DNA from: Planctomycetota bacterium
GTDB lineage: Bacteria > Planctomycetota > J058
Reading direction: 5' to 3'
Assembly (NCBI GenBank): GCA_023954375.1
Contig: JAMLIC010000010.1
Coordinates: 62,001 to 126,000 of the forward strand
DNA length: 64,000 nucleotides
Part shown: positions 1-8,345 of the stretch, piece after piece
Layout of the letters: each line of letters starts with the position of its first letter
Numbering within the stretch: the first letter of the stretch is position 1
Position numbers and translations under genes: made by a program
The notes under the pieces: generated by a model
Database searches by the model: none
What the model was told of the DNA's origin: nothing
Seen by the model: only the letters and a program-made list of their open reading frames with translations

Positions 1-2745
1 ACAAGGTTCGTCTCTATCACCTGGCCCACGACTGGGCGCTGCCCGCGCAGTCCATGCTCGAGGCGCTCCACGAGGCGGGGCACCGGCTGAAGAGCCACTT
101 CGTGGAGGTGGACACCCATGACGTGCCGAGGATCCGGACGATCCTCGAGCGCGCCGGGCTGTTCGACATCCCGGAGCCGCCCGAGCCCGAGGTCCAGCCG
201 GAGGAGCTGCAGGTGGAGACCGCGCCCGCGGCAGGTGGTGACGGCGCCGGGGCGCCCGCGCCCACCCCGGTCGAGGTCGCGCCCGCGGCCGCCGCGGCGC
301 CCCCGGCCGAGGAGGCCACGCCGGCGGCTGCCGCCGCCCCCGCGCAGCCTGCCCAGCCGCCGGTCGCCCCCGCCGCCGCGGTCACCGGGACGGTCACCCC
401 AGCGACCCATGCGCCGCAGGCCGCGCCCGCGGCGATCGCCCAGCAGCCCGCCGCCGCGCGCGCTCCAGGTACGCCGCCCGGCGGGCCAGGCGGCACCCGC
501 CGCCGCCGCGTCCAACGCCCCGACCCGGTCGTCCGCCCCGCCGGCGTCGCCGCCGGCTTCGAACTTCGCCCCGGGCTTCGACCCATAACCCGGCGCCCAT
601 CCTCACGGCGGGCCCTGCGCCGACGGCGCTCTCGCCGCGCGGCCCGCGCTCGACCGCTTCGGGCCGCCGCCCGGCCCCGGCGCCGCCCGCCTGCCGACGG
701 CGAGCGCCGCCACCCAGGCCCCCGGCCTGGCCGGCCGCACCGGCCCGGGCACCGGCCCCGGCCCCGGCGGCCCCACGCGCACGGCGGTCTCGCCCGCCAA
801 GCGCGGCGGCCCGGGCAAGCAGACCACGCGGCGCGCCGGCGGTCAGGCCGAGCTCGGCCGCGGGCGGCGCCTCGAGCGCCGGCTCCAGGAGCGCGACCAC
901 TGGCACAAGGTGACGAAGAAGCGCCCCAAGCGCGCGATCACCGCCAACGTCGTGCGCCCGGACAAGGTCGAGATCGAGCTGCCGATCAGCCTCAAGGACC
1001 TCTCCGCGCTGCTGGCGATCCGCGTCCCCGAGATCATGAGCTTCTTCATGAAGCAGGGGATGATGCTCAACCAGAACCAGCCGGTCCCCAAGGAGTCGGT
1101 CGAGCTCCTCTGCCTCCACTACCACATCGAGTGCACGGTCGTGGACGAGGAGGACCTCGAGCAGGAGCTGGTGGCGCAGTGGGAGGCCGACGAGGACGAG
1201 GCGAACCTCGTCTGGCGCCAGCCGATCGTGGCGGTCCTCGGCCACGTCGACCACGGCAAGACGACGCTGCTGGACACGATCCGCAAGACGAAGTCGCCCG
1301 TGGCGGCCCAGGAGGCCGGCGGGATCACCCAGCACATCGGCGCCTACGTCGCCGAGCACAACGGCAAGGGGATCACGTTCATCGACACGCCGGGCCACGA
1401 GGCGTTCACCGAGATGCGCGCCCGCGGCGCCAACGTGACCGACATCGTGCTGCTCGTGATCGCCGCCGACGACGGCGTCATGCCGCAGACCAAGGAGGCG
1501 ATCCAGCACGCGCAGGCGGCCGGGGCGCACATCATGGTCGCCATGACCAAGATCGACAAGGCGAACGCCAACAAGGACAGGCTCCTCCAGCAGCTCGCCC
1601 AGATCGAGGGCATGCTGCCGCAGGAGTTCGGCGGCGAGACCGAGGTCGTGCCCGTGTCGGCGGTCAAGGGGCAGGGCATCGACGAGCTCCTGGAGACGAT
1701 CACCACCTACGCCGAGCTGCTCGACCTCAAGGCCAACCCCGAGCGCGCCGCCAACGGCACCGTGCTCGAGGCCAAGAAGACCGAGGGGCGGGGCATCGTC
1801 GTCACGGCGCTCATCCAGGACGGCTCGCTGAAGAAGGGCGACAACATCATCGCCGGCCGGGCCTGGTGCCGGGTGCGCATGATGTTCAACGACCGCGGCA
1901 AGCCGGTGCAGGTGGCCGGCCCGGGCGTGCCGGTCGAGGTCCTCGGCTTCGACGAGATCCCGGAGGCGGGCGACCGCTTCTACTCGATCCAGGACGAGGC
2001 CGAGCTCAAGGACCTGCTCGCCGACCGCGAGCGCCGCGCGCGCGAGAAGGCCGGGACGGTCGAGCCGCACATCCCCACCGACTACGCGGGGGTGATCAAG
2101 CAGCTCGCCGACAAGCAGGTCAAGGAGGTCCGCGTCATCATCAAGGCGGACACCCAGGGCTCGCTCCAGGTGCTCAAGGCCGAGGTCAACAAGCTCGGCA
2201 ACAACGAGGTGCGCTGCCGCGTGATCCGCGACGGCGTGGGCGCGATCACCACGGCCGACGTGAACCTGGCCTTCGCCGAGCGCACGGGCTCGTGCGTGAT
2301 CATGGGCTTCGGCGTGATCGCCGAGTCCAAGGCGCGCGCGCTGGCCAAGGAGCGCGGCATCGACATCCGCACGCACAGCGTCATCTACGACCTGCTCAAC
2401 GACATGAAGGACGTCATGGGCGGGGCGCTGGAGCCGGAGGAGCGCGAGAACGTCATCGGCATGGTGGAGATCCGGAAGGTCTTCCGCTCCTCCAAGCTGG
2501 GCAACATCGGCGGCTGCTTCGTCGAGCAGGGCGTCGTGCGCCGCAACGCGCACGTGCGCCTGTCGCGCGACGGCATCGTCCTCTGGCAGGGCGAGCTGGC
2601 CAGCCTGCGGCGCTTCAAGGACGACGTGCGCGAGGTGCGCGAGAACTTCGAGTGCGGCATCAAGCTCGCCGGCTACGACGACATCAAGGACGGCGACCGC
2701 CTCGAGGTGTTCGAGATCGAGCGGATCAAGCGGACGCTGGAGTAG
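1..2745 (+). CDS. infB: Translation initiation factor IF-2, 5' partial, frame disrupted in linker
   Basis: IF-2 is the GTPase that places initiator tRNA on the 30S subunit and promotes 50S joining. The first codons in the window (from base 3) read [11 protein letters not shown], the start of the IF2_N winged domain, so the start codon lies just left of the window. An Ala/Pro/Gly linker follows, then the G domain with P-loop GHVDHGKT (1240-1263), DTPGH (1384-1398) and a G4 motif reading TKID rather than NKID, then the IF-2 domains II-IV to the stop at 2743-2745. The N-terminal domain is in one frame (codons starting at base 3, 6 and so on), while the linker end and everything from about 680 onward are in the +1 frame. 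GC3 suggests one or more shifts between about 440 and 700, and a TAA at 586-588 lies in the downstream frame. This is either an assembly error in GC-rich sequence or a real disruption. Usual neighbour order (infB-rbfA) is kept. Confidence 0.93.
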
Positions 2746-2770
2746 GCGGCGCGGGCGCCTCGGACGACGT

Positions 2771-2798
2771 GGGCCGCGCTCGCTGACGGGCGCGGCCC
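2771..2798. terminator. Perfect 9-bp hairpin between infB and rbfA
   Basis: Arms at 2771-2779 (GGGCCGCGC) and 2790-2798 (GCGCGGCCC) are perfect inverted repeats with a 10-nt loop. Only three T residues follow, so it is a weak intrinsic terminator at best. An attenuator or mRNA-stability hairpin between infB and rbfA is equally possible. Confidence 0.35.
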
Positions 2799-2834
2799 GC
2801 GCCGTTTCCGGGCCGAGCGGCGCGAGGAGGGCGC

Positions 2835-3293
2835 ATGGCATCCATCCGCGTCGAGCGGGTGCGGAAGAAGATCGAGACGGAGGTCGCCCGCATCATCCAG
2901 ACGGAGCTGCGCGACCCGCGGCTCGGGTTCGTGACCGTCGTGGGCTGCGAGCTCTCCCCCGACTACCGGCACGCCCGCCTCAAGGTCTCGGTCCTCACCG
3001 ACAAGGAGGCCGAGCTGCGCCGGGTCATGCGCATGCTCGAGGACGCGCGCGGGTTCATCCAGCGCACCGTCGCCGGTCGGCTCCGCACGCGGGTCACGCC
3101 CGAGCTGAGCTTCGTGCTCGACCGCTCGGCCGAGAAGTCGGTGCGGATCTCGTCCATGCTCGACGAGCTCCGCCGCGAGCGCGAGGCCCGCGAGGGCGGC
3201 GGCGAGCAGCCGCTGAGCGTGTCGGAGGACCTCGAGAGCGAGGACGAGGTCGACGACGAGGACGCCGACGACGACGAGGACCATGAGGACTGA
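2835..3293 (+). CDS. rbfA: 30S ribosome-binding factor A
   Basis: RbfA is a late 30S maturation factor that binds the helix 1 region of 16S rRNA. The 152-residue product has the typical KH-like fold sequence: an N-terminal R(V/I)xxxIxxExxxI helix, a DPRLGFVTV strand and the FxLD strand before the C-terminal helix. The core ends near residue 118; the last 35 residues are a strongly acidic D/E tail, longer than in most RbfA. A GAGGAGG ribosome site sits six bases before the ATG at 2835. It lies 89 bp after infB on the same strand, the usual order, and is probably co-transcribed. The next gene is convergent, 17 bp away. Confidence 0.95.
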   Translation: MASIRVERVRKKIETEVARIIQTELRDPRLGFVTVVGCELSPDYRHARLKVSVLTDKEAELRRVMRMLEDARGFIQRTVAGRLRTRVTPELSFVLDRSAEKSVRISSMLDELRREREAREGGGEQPLSVSEDLESEDEVDDEDADDDEDHED

Positions 3294-3310
3294 CAGGCTG
3301 TGGCCTCCCG

Positions 3311-4033
3311 TCAGGCGGTCAGCCGCTCCAGCAGCGCCTCGTTCCGCACGAGGTGGGTGCGCTCGCCCTCGACGACCCACGTGCGCAGGAGGCCCACCCC
3401 GCCCGGGACCCTGAGCCCGTCGCGCGCGCGGCGCTCGGGCTCGAGCTCGCGCAGGCGCAGCCCCGCGGCGACGTCGGCCAGCCAGCCGGCGACCCGGGCG
3501 CGGTGCTCCGGCTGGCGCAGCAGCAGGGCCGCGGGCGCGGCGACGAGGGCCAGCGCCAGGCAGACGCCGGGCGAGAGGCCGGTCGCCGCCGCCGCGGCCA
3601 GGACGGCGCCCGCGACGAGCACCGCCCGCCGCTCGCGTCGGCCGTCGGCGAGGCCCTCCTCGTCGGCATCGCGCGTGGTGGCCAGCGCCTGCCCGAGCCG
3701 GCTGGCGCCGGCGAGCACGACGGCGCCCAGGACCAGGCGGAGGAGGAGCGCCGCGCCGCCCTGGAGCGCCGCGGCGACCGCCGGGAGCCCGCGGTGGCTC
3801 GCGATGGCGTAGGTCCCCAGGGCGAGCACGAGCCAGAAGACGAGCATGGCGAAGAGGGCGGGCCAGTCGAAGGCGCGGGCGCGGCCGTCGTCCTCGCTCA
3901 GGCGCAGCCGTCGCACCTGGTCCTGCACGACCCGCGCCGCGAGCCAGGCGGCGACGACCGTGGCGAAGAGCAGGGCCACGGGATGGCCGAGGACCAGGTC
4001 GAGCTGCTCGAGCGACGTGAGCCTGGGCGGCAT
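3311..4033 (-). CDS. Integral membrane protein of unknown function
   Basis: The 240-residue protein has a short N-terminal segment, a TM helix near residues 18-35, further helices near 57-78, 85-110 and 138-170 (the last probably two close spans), and a charged soluble C-terminus of about 65 residues. The layout is somewhat like small TM-repeat or mechanosensitive-type proteins, but no diagnostic motif is visible, so no function is assigned. A GGGAGG ribosome site lies six bases before the ATG at 4033. It is divergent from the kinase gene starting at 4105 (71-bp gap) and convergent with rbfA. Confidence 0.7.
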   Translation of the reverse strand: MPPRLTSLEQLDLVLGHPVALLFATVVAAWLAARVVQDQVRRLRLSEDDGRARAFDWPALFAMLVFWLVLALGTYAIASHRGLPAVAAALQGGAALLLRLVLGAVVLAGASRLGQALATTRDADEEGLADGRRERRAVLVAGAVLAAAAATGLSPGVCLALALVAAPAALLLRQPEHRARVAGWLADVAAGLRLRELEPERRARDGLRVPGGVGLLRTWVVEGERTHLVRNEALLERLTA

Positions 4034-4069
4034 TCCGGACCTCCCCTGACGACCGCGCCAGCCTACCGC

Positions 4070-4107
4070 GGGCGCGCGCGCGTCGCCCGGGGTAGGCTCG
4101 CGACGTG
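4070..4107 (+). promoter_or_regulatory. Putative leaderless promoter of the FGE-kinase gene
   Basis: A -10-like TAGGCT (4093-4098, TAnnnT type) ends six bases before the GTG start at 4105, so transcription would begin at or next to the start codon. GGGCGC lies exactly 17 bp upstream (4070-4075). There is no ribosome-binding sequence. The WD40-kinase gene at 8343 has the same arrangement, which is the main support; each hexamer alone is weak. Confidence 0.35.
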
Positions 4108-6186
4108 GACTGGACGCCCGGGATGCGGGTCGGGCCGTACGTGCTCGTCGAGCGCCTCGGCGCCGGCGCCATGGGCGTCGTGTGGGCGGCGACCCACGTC
4201 GAGACCGGCGCGCGCGTCGCGGTGAAGGTCCTGCCGACGTCGGCGGAGCGAGGGCAGGTCGAGCGGTTCCGCCGGGAGGGCCAGGCCCAGGCCGCCGTCG
4301 ACGGGCACCCCAACGTCGTGCGGGTGTTCGGGGCCGGCGAGGCGGCGGGGTGCCTCTACCTCGCCATGGAGGTCGTCACCGGCGGGGACCTCGTCGGGCG
4401 CCTGCGGCAGGGGCCGCTGCCGCCCGCGGAGGCCGCGCGGGTGGTGGCCGCGCTCGCGCGCGGGCTGGCGCACGTGCACCGCCACGGCGTCCTCCACCGC
4501 GACCTCAAGCCGCACAACATCCTGTTCGACGAGGCGGGCGCGCCCCGGCTGGCCGACTTCGGCGTGGCGCGCCTGCGCGGGGCCGAGCGGCTCACCCGCA
4601 CGGGGGACATCGTCGGCACGCCGTCCTACGCCGCCCCCGAGCAGGTCGACCCGGAGGTCGGCGCCGTCGACGAGCGGACCGACGTCTACGGCCTCGGCGC
4701 GGTCCTCTACCACTGCCTGACCGGCCGGCCGCCCTTCGAGGGCGAGTTCGCCCGCGTGCTCCGGCAGGTGCTGCTCGAGCCGCCGCCGCCGCTCGGCGCG
4801 GAGGTGCCGCCCGCGCTGCGCGCCGTGTGCCTCAAGGCGCTCGCCAAGGCCCCGGACGCGCGCTTCCCGTCGGCCGCGGCGCTGGGCGAGGCCCTCGAGG
4901 CCGCGCTCGCCGCCCCCCCGGCCGGCGGTCGCCGCCGCGGCGCGCGGGTGGGCGCCGCGGCGCTGGCCTTCATCGCCGCGGCCGCCGCGGCCGCTCTTGC
5001 CTGGCCGCGCGGGCCGGCGGCGGCGCCGACGCCCGCGCCGCGGCGCCTCCGACCGCCGGCGATCGCGGCCATGGAGCCGGTCGGCGGCCAGGTGACGCCG
5101 AGGGACGAGGCGGTCGTCGACGTGCGCGTCGAGGGCGATGCGGTCCGATGCGAGGCGACGATCGAGGTCGCGCGCGGCCGTGTCGTCGGCCCGGACCGCG
5201 TGGAGCGCGCTCCGCCGGAGGTGACGGCCCGCCTCGCGGCCGAGGTCACGGACGGCGTGGTGCGGCTGCGCGTCCCGCTGCCCGCGCCGGGCGCGGCCAC
5301 CCTGCGCGTGCGCGCGCTCGCCCCCGACGGCCGCCCGTCGCCCGAGCGCCGCCTCGAGCTGACGCGCCTGGGCCTCGAGCCGGTCGGCCCCGACGACGAC
5401 CCCGGCAAGGTCGTGCGCAACGTGAAGGACGGGTCGCTGCTCGTGCGGGTGCCGGCCGGCACGTTCGAGCTGGGCACCGACGACCACCTGACCGCCCCGG
5501 GGGAGCCGTTCGACGTGGGCGTGCGCAAGGAGCCCGACCGCTACACGCCGCACCAGGTGCAGCTCAGCCGCGCCTTCTACATCGGCCAGACCGAGCTCAC
5601 GCGCGGCCGGCTCGCCCGGTGGCATCGCGACGTCCGCGGGGGGGACCGCCCCCCGGTCGCGATCGACCACCACGGGCAGACGTTCGTCTCCAGCGGCGAC
5701 GACGAGCCCGCCGCGCGCGTCTCCTGGCTCGAGGCCCAGGAGTACTGCGCCTGGGCGGGCCTGCGCCTGCCGACCGAGGCCGAGTGGGAGTGGGCCGCCC
5801 GCGGGCCCGAGGGGCATCGCTTCCCCTGGGGCGAGCGCCTGCCGCCCCGGGCGGTGGCGAACATGAGCGACGGGGCCATGCAGGAGGGCGGCGACGGGCA
5901 CGCCTTCCTCGCCCCCGTCGGCGCGTATCACCCGCTCGGGGCGACCTGGTGCGACGCCCTCGACATGGCCGGCAACGTCTCGGAGTGGGTCGCCGACTGG
6001 TACGCGCCGTTCACCAAGGAGCGGCAGGTCGACCCGACGGGCCCCCCGACGGGCACGCGGCGCGTCGTCAAGGGGGGGAGCTGGCTCAACGGGCTGGAGA
6101 TGAACCGCGCCTACGTGCGCATGTTCCGCCCGGTCGACCACCTCGACCCGACGATCGGGCTCCGGGTCGCCGCCGACTCCCCGTAG
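4105..6186 (+). CDS. Ser/Thr protein kinase with C-terminal FGE-sulfatase (SUMF1-like) domain
   Basis: A Hanks-type receptor kinase of 693 residues. The kinase domain spans about 12-270 with GAGAMG glycine loop, VAVK (K41), HRDLKPHN (D133), DFG (D151) and GTPSYAAPE. A single TM segment lies near 283-303 and a beta-rich extracytoplasmic stretch near 310-430. A formylglycine-generating-enzyme-like domain runs from about 436 to 690, with RLPTEAEWEWAAR, GNVSEW, GGSW and GLRV. In kinase fusions this fold is generally a ligand-binding or structural domain rather than an active oxidase. By homology the product senses an outer signal and phosphorylates cytoplasmic targets; partners are unknown. The GTG start has no Shine-Dalgarno and may be leaderless. 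Its stop abuts that of the convergent dcd gene with no spacer. Confidence 0.9.
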   Translation: MDWTPGMRVGPYVLVERLGAGAMGVVWAATHVETGARVAVKVLPTSAERGQVERFRREGQAQAAVDGHPNVVRVFGAGEAAGCLYLAMEVVTGGDLVGRLRQGPLPPAEAARVVAALARGLAHVHRHGVLHRDLKPHNILFDEAGAPRLADFGVARLRGAERLTRTGDIVGTPSYAAPEQVDPEVGAVDERTDVYGLGAVLYHCLTGRPPFEGEFARVLRQVLLEPPPPLGAEVPPALRAVCLKALAKAPDARFPSAAALGEALEAALAAPPAGGRRRGARVGAAALAFIAAAAAAALAWPRGPAAAPTPAPRRLRPPAIAAMEPVGGQVTPRDEAVVDVRVEGDAVRCEATIEVARGRVVGPDRVERAPPEVTARLAAEVTDGVVRLRVPLPAPGAATLRVRALAPDGRPSPERRLELTRLGLEPVGPDDDPGKVVRNVKDGSLLVRVPAGTFELGTDDHLTAPGEPFDVGVRKEPDRYTPHQVQLSRAFYIGQTELTRGRLARWHRDVRGGDRPPVAIDHHGQTFVSSGDDEPAARVSWLEAQEYCAWAGLRLPTEAEWEWAARGPEGHRFPWGERLPPRAVANMSDGAMQEGGDGHAFLAPVGAYHPLGATWCDALDMAGNVSEWVADWYAPFTKERQVDPTGPPTGTRRVVKGGSWLNGLEMNRAYVRMFRPVDHLDPTIGLRVAADSP

Positions 6187-7875
6187 TCACATGCGCGGCA
6201 GGACGATCTCCGGCCCCTGCCCCTGGTACTTGCCCTTCTTGTCCGCGTAGCTGACCTCGCACGGCTCGTCGGACTCGAAGAACAGCACCTGACAGAGGCC
6301 CTCGTTGGCGTAGATCCGCGCCGGCAGCGGCGTCGTGTTGGAGATCTCGAGCGTGGCGTGCCCCTCCCACTCGGGCTCGAAGGGGGTGACGTTCACGATG
6401 ATGCCGCAGTTCCGCACGAACACCCCCGCATCGAGCGCGAAGTTCCCGGCCTCGGGGACGGTCAGGCAGTAGACGTCGTGCTCGCCGGGGCACTCACGGA
6501 TGCTCGTGACCTTGTGATTCCGGCCGCCGGTGCGCGCGAGCCCCCGGAAGCTGGACAGGACCTCCGGGAACCGCCGGAACACCGCGCGGTCGCACCCGAG
6601 CAGCCGGGCGGCCCCGCGGATGGAGCCGGTCTCGTCGAGGGCGCGCCGGACCACCTCGGCCGTGATCTCCGGCCGGAGCCTGACCGCCCGCGCCACCTCG
6701 GCCTGGCGAGCGCGTCGCTCCGGATCCTGGGCCCACGCCGCCCTCATCTTCGCGCCGTGCTCCTGTCGCGCCTCGGGGCTCGAGAACCGGGCCATGAGCG
6801 CCGCTGCATGCTCGTGACGCCGGACATCCGTCCAGCTGGCCGCGTGCGCGCGTCGCAGCGCCTCCCGCTTCGCGGCGTAGGCCTCATGGTTCCAGAAGGT
6901 CAGGGCGCGTTGCCGCTGGACGCGCGAGAGGTTCTCCCGCCACGCCGGGTCGCTGGCCAACCGCTCGAACGCGGCCCGGATGGCCTGACCGTGCTCGTCC
7001 GGATCGAAGTCGTCGCCGAAGGTGATCGCGTCGTGATGGCGGATGTGGTCGGACGCGAGGACCCGCTCGATGTTCCACGGCGCGTTGTTCCTGCGGTCGT
7101 GGTCGCGGTGGTGCCGGTGCGTCCCGGGGGCATCGGCGTAGATCCCGTTGCGGAGGTTCCACTCGTCGGCCAGCCGGTGAGTCGGCGAGAGGAACCCGTT
7201 CAGGGGCTGATAGACCGACTCGTAGCCGCGCACGAGCTGCCGGTAGAGCGGCATGAGGGCGTCGCCCGGGCGCAGCGCATCCGCCTCGGCCGTACGACCG
7301 TCCCGGCGCAAGAACACGTGGTCGGGGGTGCAGCGGATCGTCCGCTCGTCGTCGAGCGTGAGCTCGAGCAGCGAGTCGCGCCCGACCAGGCGGGGCGCGT
7401 CGAGGAGCGTGACGATGACCCGGCCGTGCTCCCCGACGCTGTAGCCCCAGAACAGCTCGCCGTCCTCCGCGCGGCGGGCCATCTCCTCCAGCGTCGGCGC
7501 CGTCCCGTCGACCAGCGCGACCCGCGTGTCCGCGCTGAAGCACCGCGCATACGTGCTCTTCGACAAGCAGATGGTCACCACGTTCCGCGGGATCCGCAGG
7601 TACTCCACCGTCCGCGCCAGCGCGAACGAGTTGGGCGGGATCAGGCAGTTCCCGCGGACGTCGACGAACGACGACTCGTCGAACTTCTTCGGGTCGACCA
7701 CCGTGCTGTTGATGTTCGTGAAGATCTTGAACTCGTCGGCCACGCGCAGGTCGTAGCCGTAGGAGCTCAGGCCGTAGCTGACGACGCCCTCGCGCACCTG
7801 GCTCTCGACGAAGGGCTCGATCATCTTGTGCTCGACCGCCATCTTGCGGATCCAGCGGTCGCTCTTGATCGTCAC
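6187..7875 (-). CDS. dcd: dCTP deaminase containing an intein
   Basis: dCTP deaminase makes dUTP (or dUMP in bifunctional forms) for dTMP synthesis. The 562-residue precursor comprises a 111-residue N-extein, a 378-residue intein and a 73-residue C-extein; the joined host of 184 residues is normal length. The N-extein ends in SKSTYAR, matching the E. coli Dcd catalytic S111/R115 block (S107/R111 here). The C-extein resumes with CGIIVNV, and its LEISNTT segment carries the catalytic Glu. The GTG start at 7875 follows CGGAGGAG and overlaps the stop of the upstream NifU-like gene by four bases, so the two are translationally coupled. Splicing must occur for activity, because the intein sits directly after the catalytic Arg. 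Confidence 0.92.
   Translation of the reverse strand: MTIKSDRWIRKMAVEHKMIEPFVESQVREGVVSYGLSSYGYDLRVADEFKIFTNINSTVVDPKKFDESSFVDVRGNCLIPPNSFALARTVEYLRIPRNVVTICLSKSTYARCFSADTRVALVDGTAPTLEEMARRAEDGELFWGYSVGEHGRVIVTLLDAPRLVGRDSLLELTLDDERTIRCTPDHVFLRRDGRTAEADALRPGDALMPLYRQLVRGYESVYQPLNGFLSPTHRLADEWNLRNGIYADAPGTHRHHRDHDRRNNAPWNIERVLASDHIRHHDAITFGDDFDPDEHGQAIRAAFERLASDPAWRENLSRVQRQRALTFWNHEAYAAKREALRRAHAASWTDVRRHEHAAALMARFSSPEARQEHGAKMRAAWAQDPERRARQAEVARAVRLRPEITAEVVRRALDETGSIRGAARLLGCDRAVFRRFPEVLSSFRGLARTGGRNHKVTSIRECPGEHDVYCLTVPEAGNFALDAGVFVRNCGIIVNVTPFEPEWEGHATLEISNTTPLPARIYANEGLCQVLFFESDEPCEVSYADKKGKYQGQGPEIVLPRM
6409..7542 (-). mobile_element. Intein with HNH homing endonuclease inside dcd
   Basis: This 378-residue in-frame insertion starts with [13 protein letters not shown] (block A, nucleophile C1). 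Block B contains CTPDH (H75). Block F is [12 protein letters not shown] and the end reads GVFVRN followed by host Cys (+1). The middle holds an HNH-type endonuclease segment around intein residues 125-165 ([10 protein letters not shown]). A helix-turn-helix-like stretch ([10 protein letters not shown]) lies near residue 320 and could recognise DNA. The usual penultimate His of inteins is Arg here. The insertion site, after the catalytic Arg in the most conserved part of the host, is typical of inteins. Confidence 0.92.
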
Positions 7876-8243
7876 TCGACTCCTCCGTGTGTCGTCGTCA
7901 GCGCGGCCAGCGCCGCGCGCAGCCCCTGGGCGGCGAGGTCGGCCCCGTGCCGCTTGAGCGCCGGGAGCCCGCCCAGCGCGTGGTCGATCGCATCGCGGTC
8001 GACCGCCGCGGCCGCCGCGAGGTCGCGCCCCTTCACCAGCTCGCTCATCGCCGAGGCGGCGGCGATCGCCCCCGAGCAGCCGAGGACGCGCCAGGCGACC
8101 TCGACCACCCGCCCGCCCTCGACCCGCAGCGCCAGGGTCAGGCGGTCCCCGCACACCGGGTTGTCCACCTCGACCCTGGCGTCCGGGCGCGCGAGGTCCC
8201 CCACGTTGCGCGGGGCCTGGAAGTGCTCGGTGAAGGGGTCCAA
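7872..8243 (-). CDS. NifU/IscU-like Fe-S scaffold-family protein lacking the third Cys
   Basis: A 123-residue member of the NifU N-terminal/IscU family, whose proteins assemble Fe-S clusters for transfer to apo-proteins. The N-terminus ([10 protein letters not shown]) and the first two ligand regions are present: NPVCGD (C31, D33) and LGCSGA (C56). The third ligand, normally in an HCS-type motif, is replaced by HGA (H99-G100), so the protein has two of three cluster cysteines. It could bind an altered cluster or zinc, or have lost scaffold activity. The start is a TTG at 8243 placed by homology. It is upstream of and coupled to dcd by a GTGA overlap; no functional link with dcd is evident. 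Confidence 0.8.
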   Translation of the reverse strand: MDPFTEHFQAPRNVGDLARPDARVEVDNPVCGDRLTLALRVEGGRVVEVAWRVLGCSGAIAAASAMSELVKGRDLAAAAAVDRDAIDHALGGLPALKRHGADLAAQGLRAALAALTTTHGGVE

Positions 8244-8306
8244 CGCGGCGCCTGGCTCCTCGGGCGGGGGAGCCTACAGGATACGGGCGGGCTCCGACAG
8301 GGCTGC

Positions 8307-8345
8307 GGGCGCGCCGACCCCGGGCCGGGTACGCTCGTCCGCGTG
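8307..8345 (+). promoter_or_regulatory. Putative leaderless promoter of the WD40-kinase gene
   Basis: TACGCT (8330-8335, TAnnnT) ends seven bases before the GTG at 8343, with GGGCGC (8307-8312) exactly 17 bp upstream. This repeats the layout before the kinase gene at 4105. No ribosome-binding sequence is present. Confidence 0.35.

Noticed and set aside
394..2841. Long open frame on the minus strand across infB
   Set aside because: It is antisense to a well-recognised IF-2; composition is His/Leu/Asp-rich shadow typical of >70% GC DNA.
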